Counted from the stretch's first letter, positions 1 through 8,619 are shown. The stretch: 15,081 nt of DNA from Planctomycetota bacterium (GCA_030740295.1 JASLXP010001198.1:1-15081); one strand, 5' to 3'. Numbers and translations: made by a program. The notes: generated by a model not told the origin, from the letters alone.

Positions 1-1
1 G

Positions 2-1594
2 ACCGAATGGCCGAACACCGGCGCAGCAGAAGACCTGCTCAAGATTATCAAAGAGAGTGATAACCTTGTTCACAGAGTGCTCGCCTTCCGCGGCTACAAT
101 CGCATGGTTGGCGCCATCGCGAAAGATGAACCAGGAACGGCCATAGGGATGATGGAGGCTGCCATGGAGGCGGCCCCGCGAAACGAAGAGAAAATTCTGG
201 CAATCGGCACCATTGGCAATACCGGGGATTCAAAGGCGTTCGACGTGCTGCTATCGCATGTAAGTAACGAAGCCCTGCAGAGCGAGTCGGTAGCCGCGGT
301 TTTCAAGGTGGTCGAGTCGCTCGGGCTTGTCAGCTCTGCGGAATCCATTGCCGCGCTCGAAAAACTGAAAACTTCGGTCAAGTCAGACAAAGACAAGACG
401 AAGGCTGACGACTTGATCAAGAAGATTCGGAGTCATGAGAATCATATCCAGACTTGGCTCTACGCCGGCCCATACACACAGAAGGGAAAGCAGGAGAAAG
501 ATCTTTATGACTTCGCGTTTCTGCCGGAAACCAAGCCTGATGAATCGAGCTGGAAACGTGTGGAAACCCTCGCAGACGTCAACAATTCCTGGAAACTGGA
601 TCTTCATAAATTTGGCAAGGGCAACCATCGCGTCGGTTACCTCCGCACCTGGGTCCGCGTGGAGAAGCCGGTTAAGGCATCGCTCGAGGTGGGCAGTGAT
701 GACGGCCTCAAAGCCTGGCTGAACGGCAAGGAGGCGTTGACGTTCAAAGGAAACCGCGCGATCGAGGCCGGTGCGAGCAAGGCCACGGTCAGCCTCAGCG
801 CGGGCTGGAATCTGCTCCAGCTCAAAATAACCAACGCAACCGCTTTGTGGGAGGCCTCAGCCAGGTTTCGCGCGGAGGACGGTACGAAGCTGGGTGGCGC
901 CATCACATTCGACGAAGAGAACTGTGCCGAGCTCATGCTCAAAGACCTGGGAACAGATGAGGTTGTGTCCAATCTCATCGACGCGGCCATCGATGTGGCG
1001 TCCGCATCGGCCTCCCTCGACGAGCAGAAGGAGATCGTCATGGCGATTGGAAAGCTGACCGAGGATGAGGCCGTGCTCGATCGGGCCGAGGTCGTGCTGG
1101 CGTCTTCAGACGATGACGCGGATTACATTCTCGACTGGCAGATGACCGGCCCGTTCACCAAACCCGCCAAATCGAAAAGCTTGTTCGATACCGCGTTCCC
1201 GCCCGAATCTCCGGACGCGAAAGGCATCAAATGGAAGAGAGCAAAGGCCGACGGAAAGATCCTGAATCTCGCTCGTCTGATCGGCGGTAGCAATCGCGTT
1301 GCCTACATCCGCGCCTGGATTCGCTCCAAACGAAAACACGAGGCGCGCCTCGAGATCGGCACAGACGACGGCTGCAAAGTCTGGCTGAACGGCAAGCTCG
1401 TCCACAAACTCAACAGAAACCGCGGCGTCCGAATCGGAGAAGATAAGGTCAACGTCACGCTGGAGGAGGGTATCAACCCGATCATGCTCTCGGTCTACAA
1501 TGGCGGCGGCGGCTGGGGCGCGGCCGTTCGCGTGCGAGGAAGGAACGGCAAGCATTTGCCCCGATTGAGGCTTTTGGCCAAAGAACCGAAATGA
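2..1594 (+). CDS. HEAT-repeat protein with two PA14/CBM-like domains, 5' end missing
   Basis: The frame is open from the first bases of the window, so the true start lies upstream; the GTG at 77 is just an internal valine. About 530 residues are visible. The first ~145 are helical and read like HEAT repeats (the LVHRVLAFRGYNRMVGA segment is typical of planctomycete HEAT proteins). Two related beta-sandwich modules follow, at about 446-892 and 1124-1558. Each opens with a W-x-x-x-GP(Y/F) motif (WLYAGPY, WQMTGPF), has a YLRTW/YIRAW strand, and carries a DDG-x-K-x-WLNGK motif (DDGLKAWLNGK, DDGCKVWLNGK), as in PA14/CBM-like domains of secreted PVC proteins. A short helical spacer separates them. 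No enzyme active site is visible here; catalytic domains such as a DUF1080 or haem-binding part could lie upstream. Probably an exported carbohydrate-binding or scaffold protein, with the following genes on the same strand. Domain type is moderately sure, function unknown. Confidence 0.8.
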   Translation, partial: TEWPNTGAAEDLLKIIKESDNLVHRVLAFRGYNRMVGAIAKDEPGTAIGMMEAAMEAAPRNEEKILAIGTIGNTGDSKAFDVLLSHVSNEALQSESVAAVFKVVESLGLVSSAESIAALEKLKTSVKSDKDKTKADDLIKKIRSHENHIQTWLYAGPYTQKGKQEKDLYDFAFLPETKPDESSWKRVETLADVNNSWKLDLHKFGKGNHRVGYLRTWVRVEKPVKASLEVGSDDGLKAWLNGKEALTFKGNRAIEAGASKATVSLSAGWNLLQLKITNATALWEASARFRAEDGTKLGGAITFDEENCAELMLKDLGTDEVVSNLIDAAIDVASASASLDEQKEIVMAIGKLTEDEAVLDRAEVVLASSDDDADYILDWQMTGPFTKPAKSKSLFDTAFPPESPDAKGIKWKRAKADGKILNLARLIGGSNRVAYIRAWIRSKRKHEARLEIGTDDGCKVWLNGKLVHKLNRNRGVRIGEDKVNVTLEEGINPIMLSVYNGGGGWGAAVRVRGRNGKHLPRLRLLAKEPK

Positions 1595-1666
1595 GTCCCT
1601 GAGTCTGAAGGAATCACTGTCCTCTCGTGGTGCGGCGAACTTCTGACTGCAAAAGGAGGACTGCGG

Positions 1667-1713
1667 ATGGAGGGACGATTTTAGTCAAGAGGATGAACAA
1701 AGGAGAGCCATGA
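1667..1713 (+). promoter_or_regulatory. Leader with two mini-ORFs before the 1710 gene
   Basis: A strong Shine-Dalgarno run (AAAAGGAGG, 1651-1659) stands 7 bases before an ATG at 1667 that opens a five-codon ORF (MEGRF, stop 1682-1684). A second ATG at 1693 opens a six-codon ORF (MNKGEP) whose TGA (1711-1713) overlaps the ATG of the large gene at 1710-1712. The large gene's own Shine-Dalgarno AGGAG is at 1701-1705, inside the second mini-ORF. The arrangement would permit translational coupling, but chance is possible. Confidence 0.3.
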
Positions 1714-4700
1714 AGATTCACTTCCGGACGCCCTCTGCCATCGGACTGCTGTCTGCCGTTCTGTTGATTTCTTCGTTGCACATATCCGCGGCGTCTAAGC
1801 TCAAAGACCCTGACGAGCAACCGGACTCCGTCTATCGTTGGCCACTGGTGACGGCCTCTAAACTCGTCGAGGCGCCGGCGATTGACGGCAAAGTGGGCAA
1901 GGCCGAGTGGACCCGGGCCGCGCGTTCGGCGCCGATGGTGCGGTGGCGGGGCGAAGGGGAAGGCCTGCTGACGGATGATCTCGCGTGCTATTGGATCGGC
2001 TACACGGACGAAGCGCTTTTCCTGGCGTGGCGTTTCGACCGGCCTCCTTACGCCATCATTCCCAAGTCGGAGGGCAAGTTCGACGGCAACTGGGGCGACG
2101 ATAAAATCGAGGTCATGCTGCGACCGAAGTTCCAGCACGGTGAGCAGGGCTACAACCTGGTCATCAATGCTAAGGGGGTGCGCGCAGACAGGCTCGATCA
2201 CAACATCAATTGGAATGGTGACTGGACCGCGGCTGCTCGAGTGACAGACAAAGGTTGGGAAGGGGAGTTGTCCATTTCTTTTAAGACGATGGAGCGGGCC
2301 AGGCCGGCGGCAGGTGAGATGTGGGAGATTCTCATTCTCCGCAACCGCAGGACTCCGGAAAACGTCATTGCCATCAACAGCTACATCCACAAATGGCCAG
2401 GCTACCCGCATTACGGTTACCTGCGGTTCGGCGCGGAAAGTGAGCCGGCGGTCCGTGTGCTGGAAGCGGGCCCCATCGATGAGTCCGAGGCTGGTATGAC
2501 GATTGAATTCGTCACCGGCGATAAGGCCGCGCCGGTGAAGGTCGAGGCAGCTCTTCTCCTCGGGCCTGAGGGATCAAGCGGTTTCAAGACCGAGGTCACC
2601 GTACGTGAAGAAGGACTCCTCGTGCCAAAACAGGTGAATCTGAATTTCTTCGACGCTGTCGCTGAGCTCGGCTTTGCCAAGGTGAGCGAAGTGATGAAGC
2701 AGGCCAGACCCGTGGACAGGCAGATCGACCTCGATCCGGATCGGACAGTGCGCATTCCCTTGCGCGTGAAGGTGCCCCACGGCTCGCACTCCTTTGTATA
2801 TCGCGTGCGGGACGCGGCGTCAGGAAAACTCATCGCCGGTGGTGCAGTGCCCTTCCAGCAGAAGCCGCTCTTCGACGTCACCATTGATAACTACCTGCTC
2901 GTGGCCAAGGGTCTGAAAGTCACCGCCGACTACCGGCGAATGCCGGAAGCGACCGAGAAGTGCCGCGTCGTCGCTGAACTGATCGATCCCGCTGACAGCA
3001 CGGTCGTCGCCACCACCAGTGAGGCTGTCTCACCGAAGCAAGGCCGCATGGAACGCATCCTGGCAACCCCTGAACGCTTCGAAAAGACCTACATCGTTCG
3101 CAACCGCGTGGTTGATGCCGAAGGAAAAACGCTGACCGAGACCTCTCGTGAAGTGCAACTGCCAGCGCGGCCCGTCTGGCTCGATAATAAAATCGGTGAC
3201 ACCGATGAGCCGCTGCCGGGCTGGAAGGCGATCCAACTGGATGGGGACTTCGCAAAGGTTGTTCTGCGGAATTATCAGGTAGCACCAAGCGGTCTTCCCT
3301 CACGCATCGTCAGTCGTGAAAAATCGCTCCTGGCAGGCCCCATTGAATTACTGGTGGGCGGGAAAACGCTCTCCTGGTCGCGCCGGCTTGAAAGTCAGTC
3401 CGACGGCAAAGTTATCTGGCGGTCTGTCGCAAAGGCCGAGGGCCTCGAGGTGACCATACGCACCACCCTCGAGTACGATGGCCTCCTCATTTACGAACTG
3501 GCCCTGTCACCCGAGGACAAGCCTGTCGATCTGAGCAGGCTTTTACTGCACATTCCCTATCGCAGGGAGCTGGCCCGTTTCCGTCGAGTTATCGGCAACA
3601 AGGGACACAATTTCATCAAGGACGGCCCGCTCAAGTTTTTCCAACCGGGCATGGAAGTTGGGGACCTGGACACCGGACTGGATTTCTGGTGCGAGTGGGA
3701 TCGGCATTGGCATGTGGGAAACCAGCCTTACGCGGAAATGAATGAAAGCGGCGCCGCTCTCAATTGGATTGTCCGCATCATCGGTGACCAGCCAAAAACC
3801 ATTTCCAGACCGGTCAACTTTACTTTCGCTCTTCAGGCGCTCCCGGTCAGGGAGGTCGATGCCAGCTACCAGTACGACCAGCGCCACGCGCACAGCGGCA
3901 TCCCATCGATGATTCCTCGCTATGCAAAGCTTGAGGACTTCACTCATTGCGATCTGCGCTATCCGCTTGAAGGCAACGTTTCGGCCGAAAAGGGCTCGGT
4001 AGTGGTGCGTTTGAGCCATCTGCGCTCTACCAGGCTGTTCTCGATTGGCGAAGGCAAGGATGCCATCTGTGCGGGATACGCTCGACCATTCTGGAAAAAG
4101 TACGTCGCTCGTTTCTTTCTCTATTACGGTACGGAGGTGCACTTCTGGCAAAGGGATTTCAGACCTCAGAAGGACCAGATCTTTTGCGAAGTGGTGGAGC
4201 CGCCACTGGAAGACGGATGGTCGGAAGTTTCCCTTGGGTGGCATAGGCAGGGCGACAAAGTACGGCTGACCCTGGGCGTTCGCGACGCATTGGGAGAGAC
4301 GCGCACCATGGTAAGCGTCGTGCCTTTCGATCGCTGGACGAAGGCGTTCGATACAGGCAGCCTGATCGTCGGCGGCGGAAGTACGGTGATCGTCGATCAC
4401 GTGCTGATGTGCGCAAAGGATCAGCCTGCCGGGCGACTCCTCGCGGCACTGCGCGAACCGGGCGTCGATGCGACGAAGACGTTTTCAGTGGTCGATCCGA
4501 TCGACCGCCTTCGCTTTTATCGCGGCGGCTACCTCACCGTACCGCAACACATCATCAGCGGGAAGGGCGGGGTGGCATCAGCGAGATACTGGGGCGTCCT
4601 TGCGAGACAGGTTGCCGGCAAATCTGGCAAGGCCGTCTATCTGCCCAGCTTCGAGGAACACGATCAGTGGGATATCGGCAAGGCGTTGAAGATCAAATAC

Positions 4701-5897
4701 GTCTTTCCAATCTTCGAGCAGTTCCACGGCATGCTTGGTTACTACGGTCAGAATTACGTCGAGAATCCGGCTTGGGTCGAGCACTTTTATCGCAAGACCA
4801 ACCGGCGCGGCTTCGACACCATGATCTACACGACGTTCGGCGCCCATCCGAAATACGACAAGCATTACTCGCCGTTCGCTGAAGAGCTTTCGCGCAAGCC
4901 AAAGGGACTGGTCTACACAGCCGTCTACCCGAGCCTCGGCACGCCCGCGCAGGATTACATCGTCTGGTCGGTCAAGAAGATGATTGACGAATACAACATC
5001 CGGGCCCTCCACGAAGACAACACCATCGCTGTGCGCGAGCCGGATCATGACGTCTTCACCGGTCATGGCTTCTACGATGAAAACGGCAAGCTCCACGGAC
5101 GATGGCACCTGTTTGCCTCGCGCCGGCTGGCCAAGAAGCTTCGTTGGCTCACACGTGTTTACGTGCCCGATGGTTTTCAGTTCCTCGGCCATGGTGCACG
5201 TCGATTTCCGCTGGTTGCAGGCTTTGTGGACGTGACCGCTTCCGGGGAGGGTGGTTTCTTCTACAAAGGCGATTGGGACAAACTCATGCCTCCGGAAGAC
5301 TATCCGGATTCGCTGGCCTACCGCGTCGGCGTCCCGCACGAAACGCTGACCAAAGGCGGCGAACACCGGTTCAGCCCGAACATGACGTTCATGTACATGC
5401 TGCTGAACAACGGCTCGCTGCGGATGAGCAGCTTCCACATCAACCCCGGCGCCTGGTGGGTTAACCCGGAGGACAAGAACCCCAGCCCTTACTATCGCAT
5501 GCGCGGCTCATACAACCCATACTTCGCCCGCTCCAACACCGGCTGGGTCGCCGCGCCCATGGCGCTCTACTGGATGATTCAGGACGACATGAATCTGCGT
5601 GAGGCGGAGTTCATTCCATTCTGGCGCGTCGGAGAGTGGATGACACTCGAACCCAAAAGCGCGCGTTGCAGCTTCCACCTGCGCAAAGGCCACTCGGCTC
5701 TTCTAATCGTGGCAAACACCACAGGCCAGCCCGCCGAAGCCACCATCAAACTCGACCTCGAAAAAATGGGGCTGTCCGGTCTGAAACTTGTAGCCTACGA
5801 TGCGCTGACCGATGACCCGTACGAGCTCGAGGGCGGTACGCTGAAACTGAAGGTGCCCAAGACCATCTATCGTCTGGTACGGTTGGAGCCGAAGTGA
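1710..5897 (+). CDS. Large secreted CBM9-like / glycoside hydrolase-like protein
   Basis: 1395 residues. The start is ATG with AGGAG four bases upstream, and the first ~28 residues form a signal peptide (hydrophobic IGLLSAVLLISSLHISAAS), so the product is exported. Residues ~50-245 read as a CBM9/DOMON-like sugar-binding domain (PAIDGKVGKAEW, WGDDKIEVML, WEGELSISF). Residues ~740-900 look ConA/LamG-like (GWSEVSLGWHRQGDKVRL). Residues ~930-1310 look like a TIM-barrel glycosidase-type region, rich in aromatic and acidic residues, with ALHEDNT at 1099-1105; E1102 and D1103 are candidate catalytic acids by position only. The C-terminal ~80 residues form a beta domain of the kind that closes glycoside hydrolases. 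The overall layout resembles planctomycete DUF6067/GH123-related 'glycoside hydrolase domain-containing' proteins. The substrate is unknown and the hydrolase assignment is inferred, not proven. The next gene starts one base after its stop. Confidence 0.75.
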   Translation: MKIHFRTPSAIGLLSAVLLISSLHISAASKLKDPDEQPDSVYRWPLVTASKLVEAPAIDGKVGKAEWTRAARSAPMVRWRGEGEGLLTDDLACYWIGYTDEALFLAWRFDRPPYAIIPKSEGKFDGNWGDDKIEVMLRPKFQHGEQGYNLVINAKGVRADRLDHNINWNGDWTAAARVTDKGWEGELSISFKTMERARPAAGEMWEILILRNRRTPENVIAINSYIHKWPGYPHYGYLRFGAESEPAVRVLEAGPIDESEAGMTIEFVTGDKAAPVKVEAALLLGPEGSSGFKTEVTVREEGLLVPKQVNLNFFDAVAELGFAKVSEVMKQARPVDRQIDLDPDRTVRIPLRVKVPHGSHSFVYRVRDAASGKLIAGGAVPFQQKPLFDVTIDNYLLVAKGLKVTADYRRMPEATEKCRVVAELIDPADSTVVATTSEAVSPKQGRMERILATPERFEKTYIVRNRVVDAEGKTLTETSREVQLPARPVWLDNKIGDTDEPLPGWKAIQLDGDFAKVVLRNYQVAPSGLPSRIVSREKSLLAGPIELLVGGKTLSWSRRLESQSDGKVIWRSVAKAEGLEVTIRTTLEYDGLLIYELALSPEDKPVDLSRLLLHIPYRRELARFRRVIGNKGHNFIKDGPLKFFQPGMEVGDLDTGLDFWCEWDRHWHVGNQPYAEMNESGAALNWIVRIIGDQPKTISRPVNFTFALQALPVREVDASYQYDQRHAHSGIPSMIPRYAKLEDFTHCDLRYPLEGNVSAEKGSVVVRLSHLRSTRLFSIGEGKDAICAGYARPFWKKYVARFFLYYGTEVHFWQRDFRPQKDQIFCEVVEPPLEDGWSEVSLGWHRQGDKVRLTLGVRDALGETRTMVSVVPFDRWTKAFDTGSLIVGGGSTVIVDHVLMCAKDQPAGRLLAALREPGVDATKTFSVVDPIDRLRFYRGGYLTVPQHIISGKGGVASARYWGVLARQVAGKSGKAVYLPSFEEHDQWDIGKALKIKYVFPIFEQFHGMLGYYGQNYVENPAWVEHFYRKTNRRGFDTMIYTTFGAHPKYDKHYSPFAEELSRKPKGLVYTAVYPSLGTPAQDYIVWSVKKMIDEYNIRALHEDNTIAVREPDHDVFTGHGFYDENGKLHGRWHLFASRRLAKKLRWLTRVYVPDGFQFLGHGARRFPLVAGFVDVTASGEGGFFYKGDWDKLMPPEDYPDSLAYRVGVPHETLTKGGEHRFSPNMTFMYMLLNNGSLRMSSFHINPGAWWVNPEDKNPSPYYRMRGSYNPYFARSNTGWVAAPMALYWMIQDDMNLREAEFIPFWRVGEWMTLEPKSARCSFHLRKGHSALLIVANTTGQPAEATIKLDLEKMGLSGLKLVAYDALTDDPYELEGGTLKLKVPKTIYRLVRLEPK

Positions 5898-5898
5898 C

Positions 5899-6693
5899 AT
5901 GCTCCACTTCATTCTCGCCTGCTTTCTGGCGGTTCATGCCTCTGACCGCATCCAGTTTCCGGCGAGTGGGCTGATTGATCTCGATGAAGGCACCATCGAG
6001 GTGTGGTTGCAATTCGCCTTCGATCCGCAGGAAGTTCACCAGCGTTATCTGTGGCGCGGCAGCATGTTCTATTTTGATTATGCCGACCATCTGTTCGATA
6101 GAGACGCCATCACCATGAATCTCTATACACGTAACCTGGCCAGGAATGGAGACCCGGCGGACATGCGAACCTACATCCGGTTTGGCGCTGTTTTCGAGGG
6201 CCGCAAGGTGAAGTATCCGATGTCCCCACACTTTCCTGGAGAGCTTAAGCAGGGATCGTGGCATCACGTGGCAGTCACCTGGAGCGGCCGTGATGCCAAG
6301 GTTTTTTACGACGGAGTACTTGCCCAGCACTCGACCCACGACCGCGCCTTTTCACGGGCATTAAACGGCGAGGCGACTCTTTATCTGGACTGGCATCCCG
6401 CGCTTTACAGTGCGGCGAACCTGATCGCCATGGACGAGTTTCGCATCAGCAGCATCGCCCGTCGGGCCGCGGCACTGGGTTTTCACTCGAAGCTTTCCCC
6501 CGACCGCTTCACGCTCCTCCTTATAGATTTTGAGCCCGGACCGGTGAAGGATCAGATTGCACCCGCGGCTGGGGCAACTCCGGTCTCACGTCTCCCTTGG
6601 AAGCTGTCGAAAGCCTACAGGTTCGTAGAAGGTAAACATGGCAAAGGCATCGCCCTGTCGCCGAATGCATTGAAGTTGTTGACTGAGAGGTGA
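5899..6693 (+). CDS. Secreted ConA/LamG-like protein
   Basis: 264 residues. The ATG follows the upstream stop by one base, so the two are almost certainly co-transcribed and probably translationally coupled. The first ~15 residues (MLHFILACFLAVHAS) form a short signal peptide. Residues ~20-195 read as a concanavalin A-like lectin/glucanase (LamG) fold: GTIEVWLQF, then GSWHHVAVTWSGRDAKVFYDGVL, then MDEFRISSIAR, the usual closing strand. The last ~55 residues (LLLIDFEPG ... EGKHGKGIALS) resemble the opening of a second LamG unit, which normally continues with the full domain; here the reading frame stops, so the protein may be 3' truncated. No catalytic residues recognised. It probably binds the same glycan as the preceding protein. 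Fold assignment is fairly safe, function is not. Confidence 0.75.
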   Translation: MLHFILACFLAVHASDRIQFPASGLIDLDEGTIEVWLQFAFDPQEVHQRYLWRGSMFYFDYADHLFDRDAITMNLYTRNLARNGDPADMRTYIRFGAVFEGRKVKYPMSPHFPGELKQGSWHHVAVTWSGRDAKVFYDGVLAQHSTHDRAFSRALNGEATLYLDWHPALYSAANLIAMDEFRISSIARRAAALGFHSKLSPDRFTLLLIDFEPGPVKDQIAPAAGATPVSRLPWKLSKAYRFVEGKHGKGIALSPNALKLLTER

Positions 6694-6753
6694 TGGTCCC
6701 GCTCTTTCCTTATGACTGTTCAGCGGTATGGCGGACGGGTTGTAGTAACGGAA

Positions 6754-7053
6754 CTAGCGGAGGCTGCCCCTACCTGTGAGGCATTTGAGGATTTCTTTGT
6801 TCCTGGCGTAGTCCGAAGGAGTGAGACCTTTCCTGTCTTTGATGTCAGGGTCCGCGCCGTACTTGAGAAGCAGAGGGACAAGATCTTTTTTGCCGCGGAC
6901 TGCGGCCCTGTGAAGTGCAGTCTGCCCTTTACGTTCGACAGCATTCGGATCGGCGCCGGCCTTCAATAACAGTTCAGCGGGTATTGGATAACCCAGATTC
7001 ACCTCTCGATACAGGGGGGTGCTTCGCTTCATCGGTGATTCGTCATGCGGCAT
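6754..7053 (-). CDS. Short ankyrin-repeat protein, possibly a gene remnant
   Basis: About 99 residues from the ATG at 7053; the frame stays open up to a TTG at 7179, and another ATG lies at 7032. Two 33-residue ankyrin units are clear: the first (STPLYREVNLGYPIPAELLLKAGADPNAVE, given here as STPLYREVNLGYP then AELLLKAGADPNA) is slightly degenerate, where consensus would have TPLHxA; the second has GQTALHRAAVRGKKDLVPLLL and YGADPDIKD. A third unit begins with GLTPSDYA and ends early. Such repeats mediate protein-protein contacts. The N-terminal part shows no ankyrin pattern or signal peptide, and no well-spaced Shine-Dalgarno is present. It lies downstream of the COG4091 gene on the same strand and converges on the LamG-like gene. 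It may be the tail of a decayed longer ankyrin gene; the start is uncertain. Confidence 0.55.
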   Translation of the reverse strand: MPHDESPMKRSTPLYREVNLGYPIPAELLLKAGADPNAVERKGQTALHRAAVRGKKDLVPLLLKYGADPDIKDRKGLTPSDYARNKEILKCLTGRGSLR

Positions 7054-7184
7054 CCTTTCGGTATCACCCAGAGAGGCCTCCGCGGGAATATAGGATGCAT
7101 GATGGCTTTTCAAGCGCGCCGATCCGGCATGATGGCCGCAGTAGAACACTCGAGTGCAAATGTCAGTCGAAAGCAGCAAATCGG

Positions 7185-7210
7185 TACTCAGCGAGATCTA
7201 CTCAGCGAGA
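7185..7210. repeat. 12-base tandem repeat at the 3' end of the COG4091 gene
   Basis: TACTCAGCGAGA occurs at 7185-7196 and again at 7199-7210, two bases apart. One copy covers the stop codon (complement of 7202-7204) and the last codons of the minus-strand gene; the other is just downstream of it. It looks like a small local duplication rather than a functional element. Confidence 0.6.
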
Positions 7211-8548
7211 GGTACTTCTCAAACTCCAAAGGGCCGAATTCTGTGGTTCCGCTATGGCATCCGATGTCAGCACTTGTCCCGCTTGAACGTCAGAACTCAG
7301 AGCACAGCCACTCGCCAGGTGAAACGGAACGGGTGTCCGCTCGGTTAGCTCTGACGCCTGGGCTATGAAGTGGTGGAAGGCTGGATCGGAATCATCTTCG
7401 ACGATAGTGCCCGCGGGGATGTCACGCGTTGCTCGAGTGAGGACGTCGTATCGCTGGCGATAGTTTTCAAGAACATCTTCATCACCAGCCGCGACAGAGA
7501 GAATTGTCTGAACCGCTTCCACTCCGTAGAGGTGATACGGTCGAGTGAGAAGCACGGGAAGATCGCCATCCAATTGCAGAGGGCCGCCACGCTGGAGGAT
7601 GTGCTTTGTTCGTGCATTGTCTGAATCGACGATGATGAAGACGCCTCCGCCCATGCCGCTCTCATCATGGCGTCGGAGACAGGTGAACGCATCGATGGCA
7701 CCGGTGAAGTCGAGTCCGCCGCTCTGCGCCTTAACGCGGGCGAAGTATGGAAGCTCGGGGACGAACAGAGGCGGGCACAGCACGGGCTCATGCGGTTGAA
7801 GATCGAGTGCATTAGCAGCAATAGTGAGCTCAACCAAATCCCAGTTGCCAATCTGAGAGAGACTGCCGAGACATTCAATCCTCGCCGGCAGGACCTTCAT
7901 CAGTTCGTCGCTCAGACATGGCTTGAAAAGAGTCGCTTCAGTTTTTGAAAGGCGAATTGTCTCCCGTCGGCAGTGAATCTCTCGCTGTTCTTCATCCACC
8001 ACTAATTCCAGGTCTCGTGACTTGCCTGCCATGACGGTTTTCAGTCCAAGTCGCCGTCCCCAGCGGACCATTCTGACGAGTAAACCGTGCTGATCGCCAT
8101 CCACGGGCGCATACATTAGGCCGCGGGCCTTGGCCCTGGAATACAGAATCGGGCCGACCGCGGAATCGGTTTCTTTGTTGACCATCGCCACGTGTTTACC
8201 ATTGTCGATCGCATTCAGGACATTTACGGCACCCGCTTCGGCATGGCCGGTTGCTTCGACGATGACATCGATGGGAAGAGCAGGTGGAACGGCCGATTTT
8301 TCGGTGATGACAGTCAGCCCGTTTCTCATTGCGTCCAGCGCCTGGCCTGCGTCATCCGTCCTGATAAATCGATCTTCTGTGAGACCCATCAGCTCACAGG
8401 CATCCAGCGCTGAATTGAGATTCTCATCTGCTATCACGGATAACTCGATGGCATCCATGACGGATGCCTGAATGGCGATGCCGGATCCAAAAGCTCCGCA
8501 GCCAATGAGCCCGGCCGTGACTTTGCCGGGTGATGGATTGCCTCTCAT
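7202..8548 (-). CDS. COG4091-type NAD(P)-dependent oxidoreductase with C-terminal SAF domain
   Basis: 448 residues, ATG start. Residues 11-24 hold a Rossmann dinucleotide-binding motif (AGLIGCGAFGSGIA), followed by VIVEATGHAEAG (96-106) and HVAMVNKETDSAVGP (119-133), the pattern of the homoserine-dehydrogenase-like family COG4091. Residues ~370-432 form a SAF-type domain (LTRATRDIPAGTIVE; PFHLASGCAL ... VQAGQVLTSDAI), also typical of this family. Family members include the DXR-like enzyme DRL (DXR-II) of Brucella, which converts 1-deoxy-D-xylulose 5-phosphate to methylerythritol phosphate in isoprenoid synthesis; others act on different sugar-related substrates or are uncharacterised. Sequence alone cannot say which applies. 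It lacks the usual homoserine dehydrogenase catalytic/ACT layout, so ordinary threonine biosynthesis is unlikely. It follows moeA on the same strand after a ~250-base spacer with inverted repeats, suggesting its own promoter or leader. Confidence 0.85.
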   Translation of the reverse strand: MRGNPSPGKVTAGLIGCGAFGSGIAIQASVMDAIELSVIADENLNSALDACELMGLTEDRFIRTDDAGQALDAMRNGLTVITEKSAVPPALPIDVIVEATGHAEAGAVNVLNAIDNGKHVAMVNKETDSAVGPILYSRAKARGLMYAPVDGDQHGLLVRMVRWGRRLGLKTVMAGKSRDLELVVDEEQREIHCRRETIRLSKTEATLFKPCLSDELMKVLPARIECLGSLSQIGNWDLVELTIAANALDLQPHEPVLCPPLFVPELPYFARVKAQSGGLDFTGAIDAFTCLRRHDESGMGGGVFIIVDSDNARTKHILQRGGPLQLDGDLPVLLTRPYHLYGVEAVQTILSVAAGDEDVLENYRQRYDVLTRATRDIPAGTIVEDDSDPAFHHFIAQASELTERTPVPFHLASGCALSSDVQAGQVLTSDAIAEPQNSALWSLRSTSR

Positions 8549-8619
8549 GCCATACTTTTCATCTGTCTGGTGGATTGCTCAGATGCTGGCTGGTTTTTCC
8601 TGCCGTCAGAGCATGTATT

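Noticed and set aside
1614..2411. 265-codon open frame on the minus strand over the start of the large gene
   Set aside because: Arginine- and proline-rich composition typical of antisense frames; it covers a clear signal peptide and CBM9-like domain on the other strand.
4578..5438. 286-codon open frame on the minus strand opposite the large glycosidase-like gene
   Set aside because: A shadow of a high-GC gene: no family resemblance, and the plus-strand protein is continuous with clear domains.
7097..7136. GCATGATGGC direct repeat (7097-7106, 7127-7136)
   Set aside because: Only two 10-base copies with unrelated flanks; not enough for a CRISPR or other array.
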